Assembly: GCF_002150805.1 (NCBI RefSeq)
Contig: NZ_MTBA01000001.1
Span: forward strand, 765,854-829,853
Reading direction: 5' to 3'
DNA length: 64,000 nucleotides
Source: Oceanospirillum sanctuarii
GTDB lineage: Bacteria > Pseudomonadota > Gammaproteobacteria > Pseudomonadales > Halomonadaceae
Part shown: piece after piece, positions 26,473 to 34,842 of the stretch
Position numbering within the stretch: the first letter of the stretch is position 1
Layout of the letters: each line of letters starts with the position of its first letter
Made by a program: the position numbers and the translations under genes
The notes under the pieces: generated by a model
Database searches by the model: none
Told to the model about the DNA's origin: nothing
Seen by the model: only the letters and a program-made list of their open reading frames with translations

Positions 26473-26970
26473 ATGAGCATTAATACGGACTCAATCACTG
26501 CAGATCAGGCATGCCCATGCCAGTCAGGCCAAACTTTCGGTGAATGCTGTCAGGGTTTTATTGCAGGTGATGCGCTCCCTGAAACCCCGGAACAACTGAT
26601 GAGATCCCGCTATTCTGCTTATGTTCTGGCAGATCTGGACTATATCGAACAGACCACACAAAAAGATGTGCGCCCACAGTATGACTTTGCAGGCCTGAAA
26701 GACTGGGCGGAAAACTCAGAATGGCTGGGACTAAAGGTTCACGACACAGAGATGGACGGTGATGAAGGGCGCGTTCGCTTCACCGCTCGCTATCGCGAGA
26801 AAAACGGCATTATTAACCACTCGGAAGACTCAAAGTTTGTCCGCGAGGATGGACGCTGGTTCTTCGTACACGGCAAAGACTACACCCCTCCGGCCGAGAA
26901 AAGTGTTGGTCGAAATGATCCCTGCATCTGCGGCAGTGGCAAGAAATTCAAGAAGTGCTGCATGTCCTGA
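26473..26970 (+). CDS. YchJ-family protein with two SEC-C zinc motifs
   Basis: A 165-residue protein with a zinc-binding SEC-C motif at each end (CPCQSGQTFGECC and CICGSGKKFKKCC) around the UPF0225/YchJ domain, with the family motif ALPETPEQLMRSRYSAYVLADLDYI. YchJ function is not established; the SEC-C motif is shared with SecA, where it binds SecB and ribosomes. The ATG at 26473 follows GAGG at eight bases; a TTG at 26440 also opens the frame but has no support. It is monocistronic with a strong terminator. Confidence 0.9.
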   Translation: MSINTDSITADQACPCQSGQTFGECCQGFIAGDALPETPEQLMRSRYSAYVLADLDYIEQTTQKDVRPQYDFAGLKDWAENSEWLGLKVHDTEMDGDEGRVRFTARYREKNGIINHSEDSKFVREDGRWFFVHGKDYTPPAEKSVGRNDPCICGSGKKFKKCCMS

Positions 26971-26987
26971 TACTGCAGCGTAAAAAA

Positions 26988-27017
26988 CAAAAAGCCGGCT
27001 CAATAGCCGGCTTTTTG
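26988..27017. terminator. Bidirectional terminator
   Basis: CAAAAAGCCGGCT (26988-27000)/AGCCGGCTTTTTG (27005-27017), four-base loop, between convergent genes. Confidence 0.92.
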
Positions 27018-27035
27018 TTTACTGGAAAATATAGC

Positions 27036-27479
27036 TTAGCGCGCTTTGAATAAACGGTGGCAGCTTTTACAGGTCTTAGCTGCTCGATCCACATACATGC
27101 GTGCATCTTCCTGATTGGCGTATTTAAGGCTATCGGCAATCTGCTCCGTCAGATCAACAAACTCATTCATCTGTTTTTCAAAACGAGGCCAGTTGTCCCA
27201 TACCCGATCAAGGGCTTTGGTATCTCCCTGATGAGATCGAACACGGAACATCTCAACCAGAGGCTGGCTCAGCTCAGCAAGATTATTCGCTTCAGACTTA
27301 GCTGCTGCCGCATCAAACTTCTTCTGAATCACAAGAAAGCGAAGCTGTTTAAAACTCGCTTTGATATCTTCGAATTGATCCTGACGAGCCTTAATCGCTA
27401 CATCCGGATTACTGTAATCCGCTGCCAGAACACTACCGGAAAAAATAAACCCAGCCAGTATAGTGAGCCAAACTTTCAT
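27036..27479 (-). CDS. Cytochrome c' (class II c-type cytochrome)
   Basis: A 147-residue periplasmic haem protein. Signal peptide about 1-19 (cleavage after VLA), then a four-helix-type sequence and a single haem motif CKSCH at 137-141 close to the C-terminus, the hallmark of cytochrome c'/c-556. These proteins bind NO or act in electron transfer; which applies cannot be told. It is a single gene, in the same direction as the HD-GYP gene 44 bp upstream and possibly cotranscribed with it. Confidence 0.9.
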   Translation of the reverse strand: MKVWLTILAGFIFSGSVLAADYSNPDVAIKARQDQFEDIKASFKQLRFLVIQKKFDAAAAKSEANNLAELSQPLVEMFRVRSHQGDTKALDRVWDNWPRFEKQMNEFVDLTEQIADSLKYANQEDARMYVDRAAKTCKSCHRLFKAR

Positions 27480-27523
27480 AACTAAACTCTTACCTTTGTC
27501 TTGATAACACCAGAACCAATACG

Positions 27524-28711
27524 CTAACTAACACGCATCAGTTTCAGCCCCCAGAGGATTGAAGGGTTGATATTCCCCAACTGTTCAACTTTGACATCGC
27601 CTTTGATGCTATAGCGCTTGTCCCCTGTATCACGCATTACGGGGTGCATAAAGCGTGTGCCGAAACGATCCCGGATCGAAGAAACAACCGGCTTACTGCT
27701 CTCAGGAGACTTACGCTTAACCACAACACCCATCTCTCCATTAACCAGCTCAACTGTAGCCCCAGGCGGGTAAACACCCAGTTCAGACAGAAAAACATTG
27801 GTCAGGGATTCATCGAAGAAGCTACCACGCTGCATAAAGAGCTGCTTCAGGCTTCGCTGAGGGGTCAGAGCCGGACGATATTGACGCCCGGAGACCATGG
27901 CTGAATAGATATCCGCAAGGCCGACAATTTTTGCTTCCAGACAGATCTGATCACCACGCAGTCCTCGAGGATATCCACTCCCGTCAATCTTTTCATGGTG
28001 CTGCAGAACAATATCCAGCCAAAGCTGATTCGTAATACCTGCAGTTTTCAACAGGTCATAACTTTCCTGAGGGTGCTTGAGAACACGGGATTTCTGCTCG
28101 TCAGTCAAAGGACCTTTGTGCTTCTGCAGACTATCCTGATAGGAGTTCATCGCAACGTTTGCAGTGATGGCCGCGCCAATCATCGCCAACTGAATATCCT
28201 GAGGTAAATCCAAAGAGTCGGCAATGATGCTGGAGATAATCGCAACGTGCAGAGGATGTTTAATCGAGTAGTTAAACTTGTTAGACAGATGGATGGAGCC
28301 CAGCAAAGCATCTGCGTTAAGTTTAATAAGCCCCTGGATCTGGGATGCCGAATCATACAGACGGCGCTCAAGACGGCCTTCCTTAAAACTACCATCACCA
28401 ACAATGCCGCCAAATGCCTGCTCAAGCTCAAGACACATCTCCTCGAGCTCATTAAAAGGGTTGGTATCTTTCGCATAAACCACTGGTGATGGAAGATCGC
28501 TTGCTGCAACTTCATCAGCCTCAGTCGGCAGTTCGTCTAAACGATAACCAGACGAGATAATAGAATTAAGGCGGGACTGAGTGGAGATAACGTGACCTGA
28601 ATCCATCAGCAAGCGTCCTGTGGCATCGTAAACAGTCCATGGCAAAGTGTCCCCAATCATAAGGTCATCTGCCGATACTTTTATCAGATCGCCTTTATCG
28701 TTTATTGCCAT
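27524..28711 (-). CDS. Degenerate HD-GYP domain protein
   Basis: A 395-residue cytosolic protein with a small N-terminal domain (about 1-75) and an HD-GYP domain (about 145-340). The second half of the active site is intact (HHEKIDGSGYPRGLRG), as are the early His in KHPLHV and LKHP. The defining His-Asp dyad is missing: where family members read AALLHDIGK this one reads AAITANVAM (about 181-189), so metal binding and c-di-GMP hydrolysis are doubtful. It may be a c-di-GMP receptor or scaffold. I chose the ATG at 28711 (AAAGGTT upstream) over a start 66 bases earlier. Confidence 0.85.
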   Translation of the reverse strand: MAINDKGDLIKVSADDLMIGDTLPWTVYDATGRLLMDSGHVISTQSRLNSIISSGYRLDELPTEADEVAASDLPSPVVYAKDTNPFNELEEMCLELEQAFGGIVGDGSFKEGRLERRLYDSASQIQGLIKLNADALLGSIHLSNKFNYSIKHPLHVAIISSIIADSLDLPQDIQLAMIGAAITANVAMNSYQDSLQKHKGPLTDEQKSRVLKHPQESYDLLKTAGITNQLWLDIVLQHHEKIDGSGYPRGLRGDQICLEAKIVGLADIYSAMVSGRQYRPALTPQRSLKQLFMQRGSFFDESLTNVFLSELGVYPPGATVELVNGEMGVVVKRKSPESSKPVVSSIRDRFGTRFMHPVMRDTGDKRYSIKGDVKVEQLGNINPSILWGLKLMRVS

Positions 28712-28869
28712 AGTGTTTAACCTTTTGAGAGAAGCATCCTGTGCATGATACGCCCTCCTCCATGAGGTAAAAATCATTATTTGTCATTATGTTAGCGTGA
28801 TTTAGTGTAACAATACACCGGTTAAAGGTGACGCAGCGCACAATTGTATTATCTTCAATACTATTTATG

Positions 28870-28897
28870 TTGCAGGGTTTGTGTACACGTCTAAGAT
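28870..28897 (+). promoter_or_regulatory. Promoter upstream of the cNMP-binding gene
   Basis: TTGCAG (28870-28875), 16-bp spacer, TAAGAT (28892-28897). The spacer contains the palindrome GTGTACAC. Confidence 0.35.
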
Positions 28898-28936
28898 AGC
28901 GTTAAACTGTGCCAAAAAGAAAATAAGGTCAACGAG

Positions 28937-29386
28937 ATGAAAGGCATACGGCTGATTAATCGGGTTAAGATACTGAATATTCTCGATAAGATTGATTTCT
29001 TCAGTGCTTTTAATCCGGGCGAAAAGAACATGATTGTGGACACCCGAAGCCGTTTTGTAGCGGCTGATAAAGGGGAAAACATCATCGTTCAGGGTGAAAG
29101 GGATTCAGCGTTCTACATCCTGCTTCACGGTAGCGCTCATGTTTCACTGGAAGAGAATGGTAAAAAACTCGCCGACCTTCAGCCAGGCGATTTTTTCGGT
29201 GAGGTGTCATTTCTAACCAACACGCCCCGCACCAGTAATGTGGTTGCTGATGAGACCTGCATTCTTTTCCGCTTCGATAAGAAGGTGATGCACTCACTCC
29301 CACCACTCACCCGAGAAAAGATTAAAGACAAAATTATTGCTAAACTGGTTAATCTGCTGGCCGCCAAAAACGAAAGCCACAAATAA
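28937..29386 (+). CDS. Stand-alone cyclic nucleotide-binding domain protein
   Basis: A 149-residue protein that is one cNMP-binding domain of the CAP/PKA family (about 18-135) with the phosphate-binding cassette PGDFFGEVSFLTNTPRTSNVVA. It lacks a helix-turn-helix or enzymatic partner, so it is not a Crp-type regulator. In the cassette the usual Arg-Ser/Thr pair is present (RTS). Partner and ligand are unknown. It diverges from the HD-GYP gene and has its own terminator. Confidence 0.88.
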   Translation: MKGIRLINRVKILNILDKIDFFSAFNPGEKNMIVDTRSRFVAADKGENIIVQGERDSAFYILLHGSAHVSLEENGKKLADLQPGDFFGEVSFLTNTPRTSNVVADETCILFRFDKKVMHSLPPLTREKIKDKIIAKLVNLLAAKNESHK

Positions 29387-29388
29387 AC

Positions 29389-29415
29389 AAAAGCCACATT
29401 GAATGTGGCTTTTTC
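29389..29415. terminator. Bidirectional terminator
   Basis: AAAAGCCACAT (29389-29399)/ATGTGGCTTTT (29403-29413), three-base loop. It ends both the cNMP-binding gene and the long leftward chemotaxis unit finishing with hyi. Confidence 0.92.
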
Positions 29416-29447
29416 GTTTCTACGGGTTTGTTCAAAAACGACCCAGA

Positions 29448-30221
29448 CTAACCTTTGAGCCAACCGTAATCCATCTCATCATTACCCGAAACGCGATACT
29501 CTGCAGCAACTGCACCGGAATAATCGCAAGCATCAATCCGCTGAAAGATTTCTCCCAGCGGCAGTTCTCCAGTATTAGGCGCACCACGGCCCGGTTTATC
29601 AGCAAACTGAATATGCCCGATTGAGGAGGAGAATCCCTCAATTTGCTCCACAACTGGCTCATTCATCATCGCCATATGATAGATATCATATTGCATAAAA
29701 GCATTGGGATGAGCCACAGCGTCATAAACAGCCTTCATATCCGCAAAACTGTTGATCAGATAATTCGGCATATCAAGATTATTGATCGCCTCAAAGGTTA
29801 CCTGAATCCCTTCATGCAACATAACCTCAGCTGCATATCGGATATTTTCCACATAAGTGGCTACAACTTCGTCAGGCTTATCATCATGATCAAGATTGCT
29901 TGCAAGAACATTGATCCGACTAACTCCTAGAACCTTACCGTACTCAACAGCCTTAGAACACGCTGAAATAAAGCTTGGTTGCCGCTCCCGATGGCAACTA
30001 AAACTTTTTCCACCAGAAAGAAGCTCACCAGCCGGAACATTAATCAGATAAACACTAACACCAGCCGCATCAGCCCATCCCTTAAGATCTTCAGCGGCCC
30101 ACTCATAAGGGAACTGGATTTCTACCTGACTAAAACCAACATCTGCCGCCTTCTGGAAACGTTCTTCCATAGGATGATCAGAAAACAAAAGGGAAATATT
30201 CGCAATTAACGGATTACTCAT
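29448..30221 (-). CDS. hyi: Hydroxypyruvate isomerase-like protein
   Basis: A 257-residue TIM-barrel isomerase that interconverts hydroxypyruvate and tartronate semialdehyde. It follows E. coli Hyi: ANISLLF, FPYEW, VENIRYAAE, metal ligands in FEAINNLD and QYDIYHM, HIQFADKPGRGAPNTGE and AAEYRV. The start is a GTG at 30224 or, more likely, the ATG at 30221; either is at the glxR stop (TAGTGATG), so the two are translationally coupled. gcl, which makes tartronate semialdehyde in E. coli, is not in the window. It is the last gene of the chemotaxis unit. Confidence 0.9.
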   Translation of the reverse strand: MSNPLIANISLLFSDHPMEERFQKAADVGFSQVEIQFPYEWAAEDLKGWADAAGVSVYLINVPAGELLSGGKSFSCHRERQPSFISACSKAVEYGKVLGVSRINVLASNLDHDDKPDEVVATYVENIRYAAEVMLHEGIQVTFEAINNLDMPNYLINSFADMKAVYDAVAHPNAFMQYDIYHMAMMNEPVVEQIEGFSSSIGHIQFADKPGRGAPNTGELPLGEIFQRIDACDYSGAVAAEYRVSGNDEMDYGWLKG

Positions 30222-30223
30222 CA

Positions 30224-31084
30224 CTATTTGATATCCAGATAACGCTTAACCAGCGTGGAAGGGTCCTGCCCACCAAAGCCATCTTCACTGTGCGACTGCA
30301 TTAACGTTTTAGCCAATTGCGTCATCGGTCCATCGGCAGATGACTTCTCAAGATGGGCCACCGCCATTGAAAGATCTTTCAGGAGGGTATCAACATGCCA
30401 TTTTGGCGGTTCAAACCGGCGCTCTGCCATCTCAGGAGCCAAAATCTGTAAAGGTTTAGAATCGGCAAAGCCACCAGAAAAAGCTTCCGCGAGTTTGCTG
30501 CTATCGACACCAGCCTTTTCAGCAAAAGCAACAACCTCAGCAATAACCAGTGCATTACAGCTGACAATCATCTGATTACAGATCTTTGCGTATTGCCCGG
30601 AGCCACTCTCCCCCATATAGGTCACTTTGGATGAGAGATTAGCCAGCACTGGCCTGATCCGATCAACAGCAGACGAATCACCACCAGCCATCATTGCCAA
30701 AGTGCCAGCCTGAGCCCCAGGCACCCCACCTGAAACAGGACAGTCGATCCAGCACACACCTCTGGATTTAGCTTGCGATGCTAGCTCACGGGTAACTTCC
30801 GGATCGATACTGGAACAATCAACGAGAATAGAGCCGGAAGAAACCGAGGACTGAATCTGCTGCCAGACCTCGGCAACAGCTGAGCTATCCGTCAGGCAAG
30901 TGAAGATAATTTCGGCGTCAGATACTGCATCCTGCGGACTATCGGCAATAGTTACACCAAGTTCTTGCAGAGGCAGGCATTTTTCAGAGGAACGGTTCCA
31001 GACAGTCAGGTCGAAACCTGCAGAGAAGAGGCGATGACTCATGGGAAGCCCCATGAGCCCAATGCCCAGAAAAGCAATTTTCAT
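30224..31084 (-). CDS. glxR: 2-hydroxy-3-oxopropionate (tartronate semialdehyde) reductase
   Basis: A 286-residue beta-hydroxyacid dehydrogenase: NAD(P)-binding FLGIGLMGLPMSHRL at the N-terminus, substrate motif DCPVSGGVPGAQAGTLAMM, and catalytic Lys in GQYAKICNQM. The family includes GlxR/GarR and 3-hydroxyisobutyrate dehydrogenase; pairing with hyi favours tartronate semialdehyde reduction to glycerate. Its ATG shares one base with the hsbR stop codon (TGATG), so this metabolic gene is translationally coupled to a signalling gene. Confidence 0.88.
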   Translation of the reverse strand: MKIAFLGIGLMGLPMSHRLFSAGFDLTVWNRSSEKCLPLQELGVTIADSPQDAVSDAEIIFTCLTDSSAVAEVWQQIQSSVSSGSILVDCSSIDPEVTRELASQAKSRGVCWIDCPVSGGVPGAQAGTLAMMAGGDSSAVDRIRPVLANLSSKVTYMGESGSGQYAKICNQMIVSCNALVIAEVVAFAEKAGVDSSKLAEAFSGGFADSKPLQILAPEMAERRFEPPKWHVDTLLKDLSMAVAHLEKSSADGPMTQLAKTLMQSHSEDGFGGQDPSTLVKRYLDIK

Positions 31085-32793
31085 CAGGACTTGTTCACAG
31101 TATTCAGATCGTAATCAACTGTAACCTTGTTGCCGCGATTTTCATAAACAACCGCGCGACAAAGCTGCTTAACCAGCTTGATACCACGCCCATGCATAGC
31201 AGACTGACCTGCATCCCCCTGATTAATAGTTTCATAGTTGAAGCCTTCCCCAGTATCTTCAATCGTGATGCGCAGGAAAGACTCATCGTGTAAGCGCAGC
31301 TTGCTGGCAGTAATTTCGATGAAGCCTGATTCGAGGGTTTCAAGACGATCCTGTCGCTCAGACAGGTATTTCTCAAAGGCGTCCGGCCCGGACTTCAGAC
31401 TGGAATCCAGCTTGAGCAAACCGTGATCAAGTGCATTATTCAATAGCTCTGCCATGATCAGGAAGAGCTTCTGATTGTGCTGCTCAACTCCTTTAAACTG
31501 ACCAAGAGCACCAAGGATCATAGGAGTCAGATCCAGAGCCTTAACTTCAGAAACACCAAGATGGAAGTTTACACGCCAGTCGAGGCCATCGGCTTCAGCG
31601 ACAGAGGTCAGAATTTCAGTTTGCTGATGATCACTGAAAATCTCCATGCCAGAAGAGTCCTGTGCAGGCATATCAACCAAGGCCAGAGTCACATCATCAT
31701 GAGGGTTTTCCTCCCCCATAAACTCTTCAAGAGCGAAACGGATATCATCCAGACGATTTTCAGGATTGTGCAGACATCCCAAAAGACGCTCAATGCCAAA
31801 GAACTCACCATCGCTGTTCTCTGCTTCGATCAGACCATCAGAGAAAAGGATGATCTGGTGACCAGGACGATAAGGAATAATCTCACTCTTTACTTCGTAT
31901 TGATCGGCCGTCAAGACACCAAGCGGCAACTGAGTCGATTCAAAGGTATCGGAAACATGGCCGTGAGAGTCCACGCAATAGAAGGTCGGCAAACCGGCAT
32001 TCCAAACTTCTGCGTATGATTCACCTGGATCAATCATCACAATACCACAGGCAACAAAACAACCTGTCGGCATCGCCTCTTTGATCCGGCGATTCAATTC
32101 TTTTGCAATGGTCTGGAGTTCAAATCCTTTGTACACCATTGAATAAAAGGTGCCGGAAATCGGTAGTGTATTGATAGCGGCTGCCAGACCATGTCCAACA
32201 GCATCACCAATCAAAAGGTAGAGTCGGTTGCTTGGAGAACGGGCCGCACAGAGCACATCACCACTAAACTGTTCAGCGGGAGTAATCATCGAACTGATCA
32301 GTGGATCTTCCAGTCCTTTGCTTTCTGCCATGTGCTCCATGATATGGCGCGATATACGGCGTTCCGCCTCATCTTTCTCTACATATTCCTGCAACGCTGT
32401 GTTCTGGCTGTGCAGAGTATTCTGCATATCCACAATACGCTTGATGGACTCAATCTTTGTATTGAGGATTACCTGATTAATCGGTTTAAACAGGTAATCA
32501 GCCCCACCGGATTGGTGGCCCTTGATGTAGTACTCTTCTGTCGCTGCAGCGGAGATAAAGATGATAGGCACCCAACGAGGAGCAGACATCTCCTGCAACT
32601 TCTGAGCCGCTTCAAAGCCATCCATACCGGGCATCATTACATCCATGAGCACCAGATCTGGTTGTTGCTCTTCAAAAACCTGCAAAGCATCCTCACCATT
32701 TTCGGCAGTTACTACCTCATGGCCAGAACGCTTGAGCATTGCCTGAAGCAATACAAGGTTGGCTCGCGTGTCATCAACAGCAAGAATACGCAT
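31084..32793 (-). CDS. hsbR: HsbR-like response regulator: REC + PP2C phosphatase + anti-sigma-type kinase
   Basis: A 569-residue protein with a receiver (1-120, Asp51 in LVLMDVMMPGMDGF), a short coiled coil, a SpoIIE-type PP2C phosphatase (about 165-385, LLIGDAVGHGLAAAI and ILFSDGLIEAENSDGEFFG) and an RsbW-like GHKL ATPase (about 420-565, MAELLNNALDHG and DTGEGF). This is the architecture and size of Pseudomonas HsbR, which phosphorylates or dephosphorylates HsbA depending on receiver state. hsbA is immediately upstream. HptB, the phosphotransfer protein that feeds HsbR in Pseudomonas, is not encoded here; the CheA of this operon could be an alternative input, by inference. Confidence 0.9.
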   Translation of the reverse strand: MRILAVDDTRANLVLLQAMLKRSGHEVVTAENGEDALQVFEEQQPDLVLMDVMMPGMDGFEAAQKLQEMSAPRWVPIIFISAAATEEYYIKGHQSGGADYLFKPINQVILNTKIESIKRIVDMQNTLHSQNTALQEYVEKDEAERRISRHIMEHMAESKGLEDPLISSMITPAEQFSGDVLCAARSPSNRLYLLIGDAVGHGLAAAINTLPISGTFYSMVYKGFELQTIAKELNRRIKEAMPTGCFVACGIVMIDPGESYAEVWNAGLPTFYCVDSHGHVSDTFESTQLPLGVLTADQYEVKSEIIPYRPGHQIILFSDGLIEAENSDGEFFGIERLLGCLHNPENRLDDIRFALEEFMGEENPHDDVTLALVDMPAQDSSGMEIFSDHQQTEILTSVAEADGLDWRVNFHLGVSEVKALDLTPMILGALGQFKGVEQHNQKLFLIMAELLNNALDHGLLKLDSSLKSGPDAFEKYLSERQDRLETLESGFIEITASKLRLHDESFLRITIEDTGEGFNYETINQGDAGQSAMHGRGIKLVKQLCRAVVYENRGNKVTVDYDLNTVNKS

Positions 32794-32807
32794 AGTCAGA
32801 TCACCGA

Positions 32808-33110
32808 TCAGGAAATTTCAAACAGCTTGTCAAAGTTGGCGATCGCCAGAACGTCTTTAGCCAGCTGGGAACAGTTGTGCAGAGAGATCTTCGTGCCCTG
32901 CATATCCGCTTTCTCTTTAAACTGCAGAAGCATACCCAGCGCTGAACTGTCGAGATAATCAACCTGGCTCAGGTCCAGAACAATTGCTTTAGCCTTGTCA
33001 TCAAGCAATTGCTGGTAAGTTTCACGAAAAACCTTATGGGCGTTAAAGTCAAAACGACCATTCAGACGCATTGTGCTCTGCGCATCAGTAGACGAAGTTT
33101 GAATATTCAT
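32808..33110 (-). CDS. hsbA: HsbA-like STAS anti-sigma-factor antagonist
   Basis: A 100-residue STAS protein. The phosphorylation motif DYLDSSALGML puts serines at 55 and 56; Ser56 is the residue reported as phosphorylated in Pseudomonas HsbA. In that system HsbA binds the anti-sigma factor FlgM or the diguanylate cyclase HsbD according to its phosphorylation state. The ATG at 33110 follows GGGAG; four extra N-terminal codons in the same frame are not needed. It lies between cheB and hsbR, 14 bp from the latter. Confidence 0.9.
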   Translation of the reverse strand: MNIQTSSTDAQSTMRLNGRFDFNAHKVFRETYQQLLDDKAKAIVLDLSQVDYLDSSALGMLLQFKEKADMQGTKISLHNCSQLAKDVLAIANFDKLFEIS

Positions 33111-33150
33111 TATTACTCCCAAAAACTCTATTTATAACAATACACTGCAA

Positions 33151-34191
33151 TCAATTATTCACGGTTCGGGCTAGCTGTACAGGAATTAATTTCAAAGGAT
33201 GTACAAACTCTACAGCTCCAAGTTTTTCCGCCGCTTTTGGCATTCCATAAACCACACAACTGGCTTCGTCCTGACCAAAAGTTCTCGCTCCGGCATCTCT
33301 TAATCGTTTCAGCCCCTGGGCACCATCAGCCCCCATTCCGGTTAAAATGACACCAGCAACAATATTTGCATGTTCAACAAGGGAGTCAAACAGAACATCA
33401 ACTGAAGGCTTATGACGGTTTACCGGTGGACCGGAGTCAAGTTTAACGACAAAACGCCCACTTTCCTTCACGACTTTCAGGTGACGATCACCGGGTGCAA
33501 TAAAAACATGGCCAGGCTTAAGGACATCACCCTCTTCAGCTTCTTTTACCTTTAACCGGCTCAATGAATCCATGCGCTCAGCAAAAGTTTTAGTAAACCC
33601 CGGCGGCATGTGTTGGGTGATCACGATTGGAGGGGATTGAGCGGGCAAAGGCATCAGAAAGGCTTTGATTGCCTCGGTACCGCCTGTTGAGGCACCTACA
33701 GCAATAATCTTACTAAGCGCTTTAGGGGAAAATAAAACCGGCTTATCTTCAGAATTTTGATTAGCGATTTTCTTGCGGATACCTGCAAGACGAGGTCCCG
33801 CCTGAGCGGCAATACGGATTTTATCGCAGATAATCTCACTGTATTGCTTCAGCTCGCTGGAAACACCCACTTTCGGCTTGGCAATAAAATCGATAGCACC
33901 AAGTTCCAGAGCGCGAATAGTGGTATCTGAGCCCATTGTGGTCAGCGTTGAAATCATTACAACCGGAGTCGGACGCAAGCGCATCAACTTCTCCAGAAAA
34001 TCCAGACCATGCATTTTTGGCATCTCAACATCCAATGTCACTACATCAGGATTCACCTGCCGGATAATCTCGCGGGCTTCATAGGGATCCTTTGCCATTC
34101 CGGTAACAGTCATATCCTCTTGCTCACTGATAATCTCTTTCAGAAGATTACGAATGAGTGCAGAGTCATCGACGATAACAACCTCAATCAC
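33151..34191 (-). CDS. cheB: Chemotaxis protein-glutamate methylesterase CheB
   Basis: A 346-residue response regulator-methylesterase that removes methyl groups from receptors and deamidates glutamines. Receiver 1-115 with Asp54 (VTLDVEMPKMHG); esterase about 160-340 with Ser168 (VGASTGGTEAI), His194 (TQHMPPGFT) and the catalytic Asp in LTGMGADGAQG. The GTG at 34191 has AAGGAAG eight bases upstream and gives the usual N-terminus; a TTG at 34209 is in frame but less likely. cheD ends 27 bp upstream. Confidence 0.96.
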   Translation of the reverse strand: MIEVVIVDDSALIRNLLKEIISEQEDMTVTGMAKDPYEAREIIRQVNPDVVTLDVEMPKMHGLDFLEKLMRLRPTPVVMISTLTTMGSDTTIRALELGAIDFIAKPKVGVSSELKQYSEIICDKIRIAAQAGPRLAGIRKKIANQNSEDKPVLFSPKALSKIIAVGASTGGTEAIKAFLMPLPAQSPPIVITQHMPPGFTKTFAERMDSLSRLKVKEAEEGDVLKPGHVFIAPGDRHLKVVKESGRFVVKLDSGPPVNRHKPSVDVLFDSLVEHANIVAGVILTGMGADGAQGLKRLRDAGARTFGQDEASCVVYGMPKAAEKLGAVEFVHPLKLIPVQLARTVNN

Positions 34192-34218
34192 GATGTTTAC
34201 TTCCTTCAATCATCACGG

Positions 34219-34827
34219 TTAGTCAAACAGCTCGATATCATTCGAGACAGGCGTTTGACCAAGAGACTTGCTGTACTGGTTTTCGATTTCCAGCACTTCG
34301 CGGTCAACACCACCACTACGCAGGCGCTTCATCAGAACTTTGCCTGTCTTAGGAAAAAAGACAACCTTTCGGGGGCAAGTATCCAACAAATCCTGAGCGA
34401 CAATTGGGATTGATTCAAAACCCAGGTAATCGATCACAAACTGCGCGTTACGCTTACCTACGTTGCTGGTAGTCATCGACTCTACAACGTTGCCACCACC
34501 AAAAATCTTGGCTTCCAGATTTTCACGACTGGCACCGCGTTTGAGAATTTCGTTAATCAGCATCTCCATGGCATAACTACCGTATCGGGCTGATGCACTT
34601 AAGGGGTTAAAAACATCTGAATTCCCCGGCAACATAAAGTGATTCATACCACCAATATGAAGCTTGGTATCCCTGATACAGGCAGAAACACACGAACCAA
34701 GCACGGTACTAATCGCCATATCCGTTGAGGTTACGTAAAACTCACCGGGTAAGATCTTCGCAACCTGACAGTTAAATTTTCTGTCGAAATAAATTTTGGG
34801 TTGCGATGCTTCATGCAATATTTCCAT
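34219..34827 (-). CDS. cheD: Chemoreceptor glutamine deamidase CheD
   Basis: A 202-residue cysteine-type deamidase acting on receptor glutamines. Motifs: catalytic Cys in LGSCVSACIRD, His in IGGMNHFMLPG, then RYGSYAMEMLINEIL and AKIFGGGNV. The C-terminus is extended by about 40 residues past the core and ends SNDIELFD, nearly the same tail as the MCP that opens the operon (GDIELF). An AGGAAG site precedes the ATG. It lies between cheR and cheB, as in other F7 clusters with CheD. Confidence 0.95.
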   Translation of the reverse strand: MEILHEASQPKIYFDRKFNCQVAKILPGEFYVTSTDMAISTVLGSCVSACIRDTKLHIGGMNHFMLPGNSDVFNPLSASARYGSYAMEMLINEILKRGASRENLEAKIFGGGNVVESMTTSNVGKRNAQFVIDYLGFESIPIVAQDLLDTCPRKVVFFPKTGKVLMKRLRSGGVDREVLEIENQYSKSLGQTPVSNDIELFD

Positions 34828-34842
34828 GGCACTTCCTACCGT

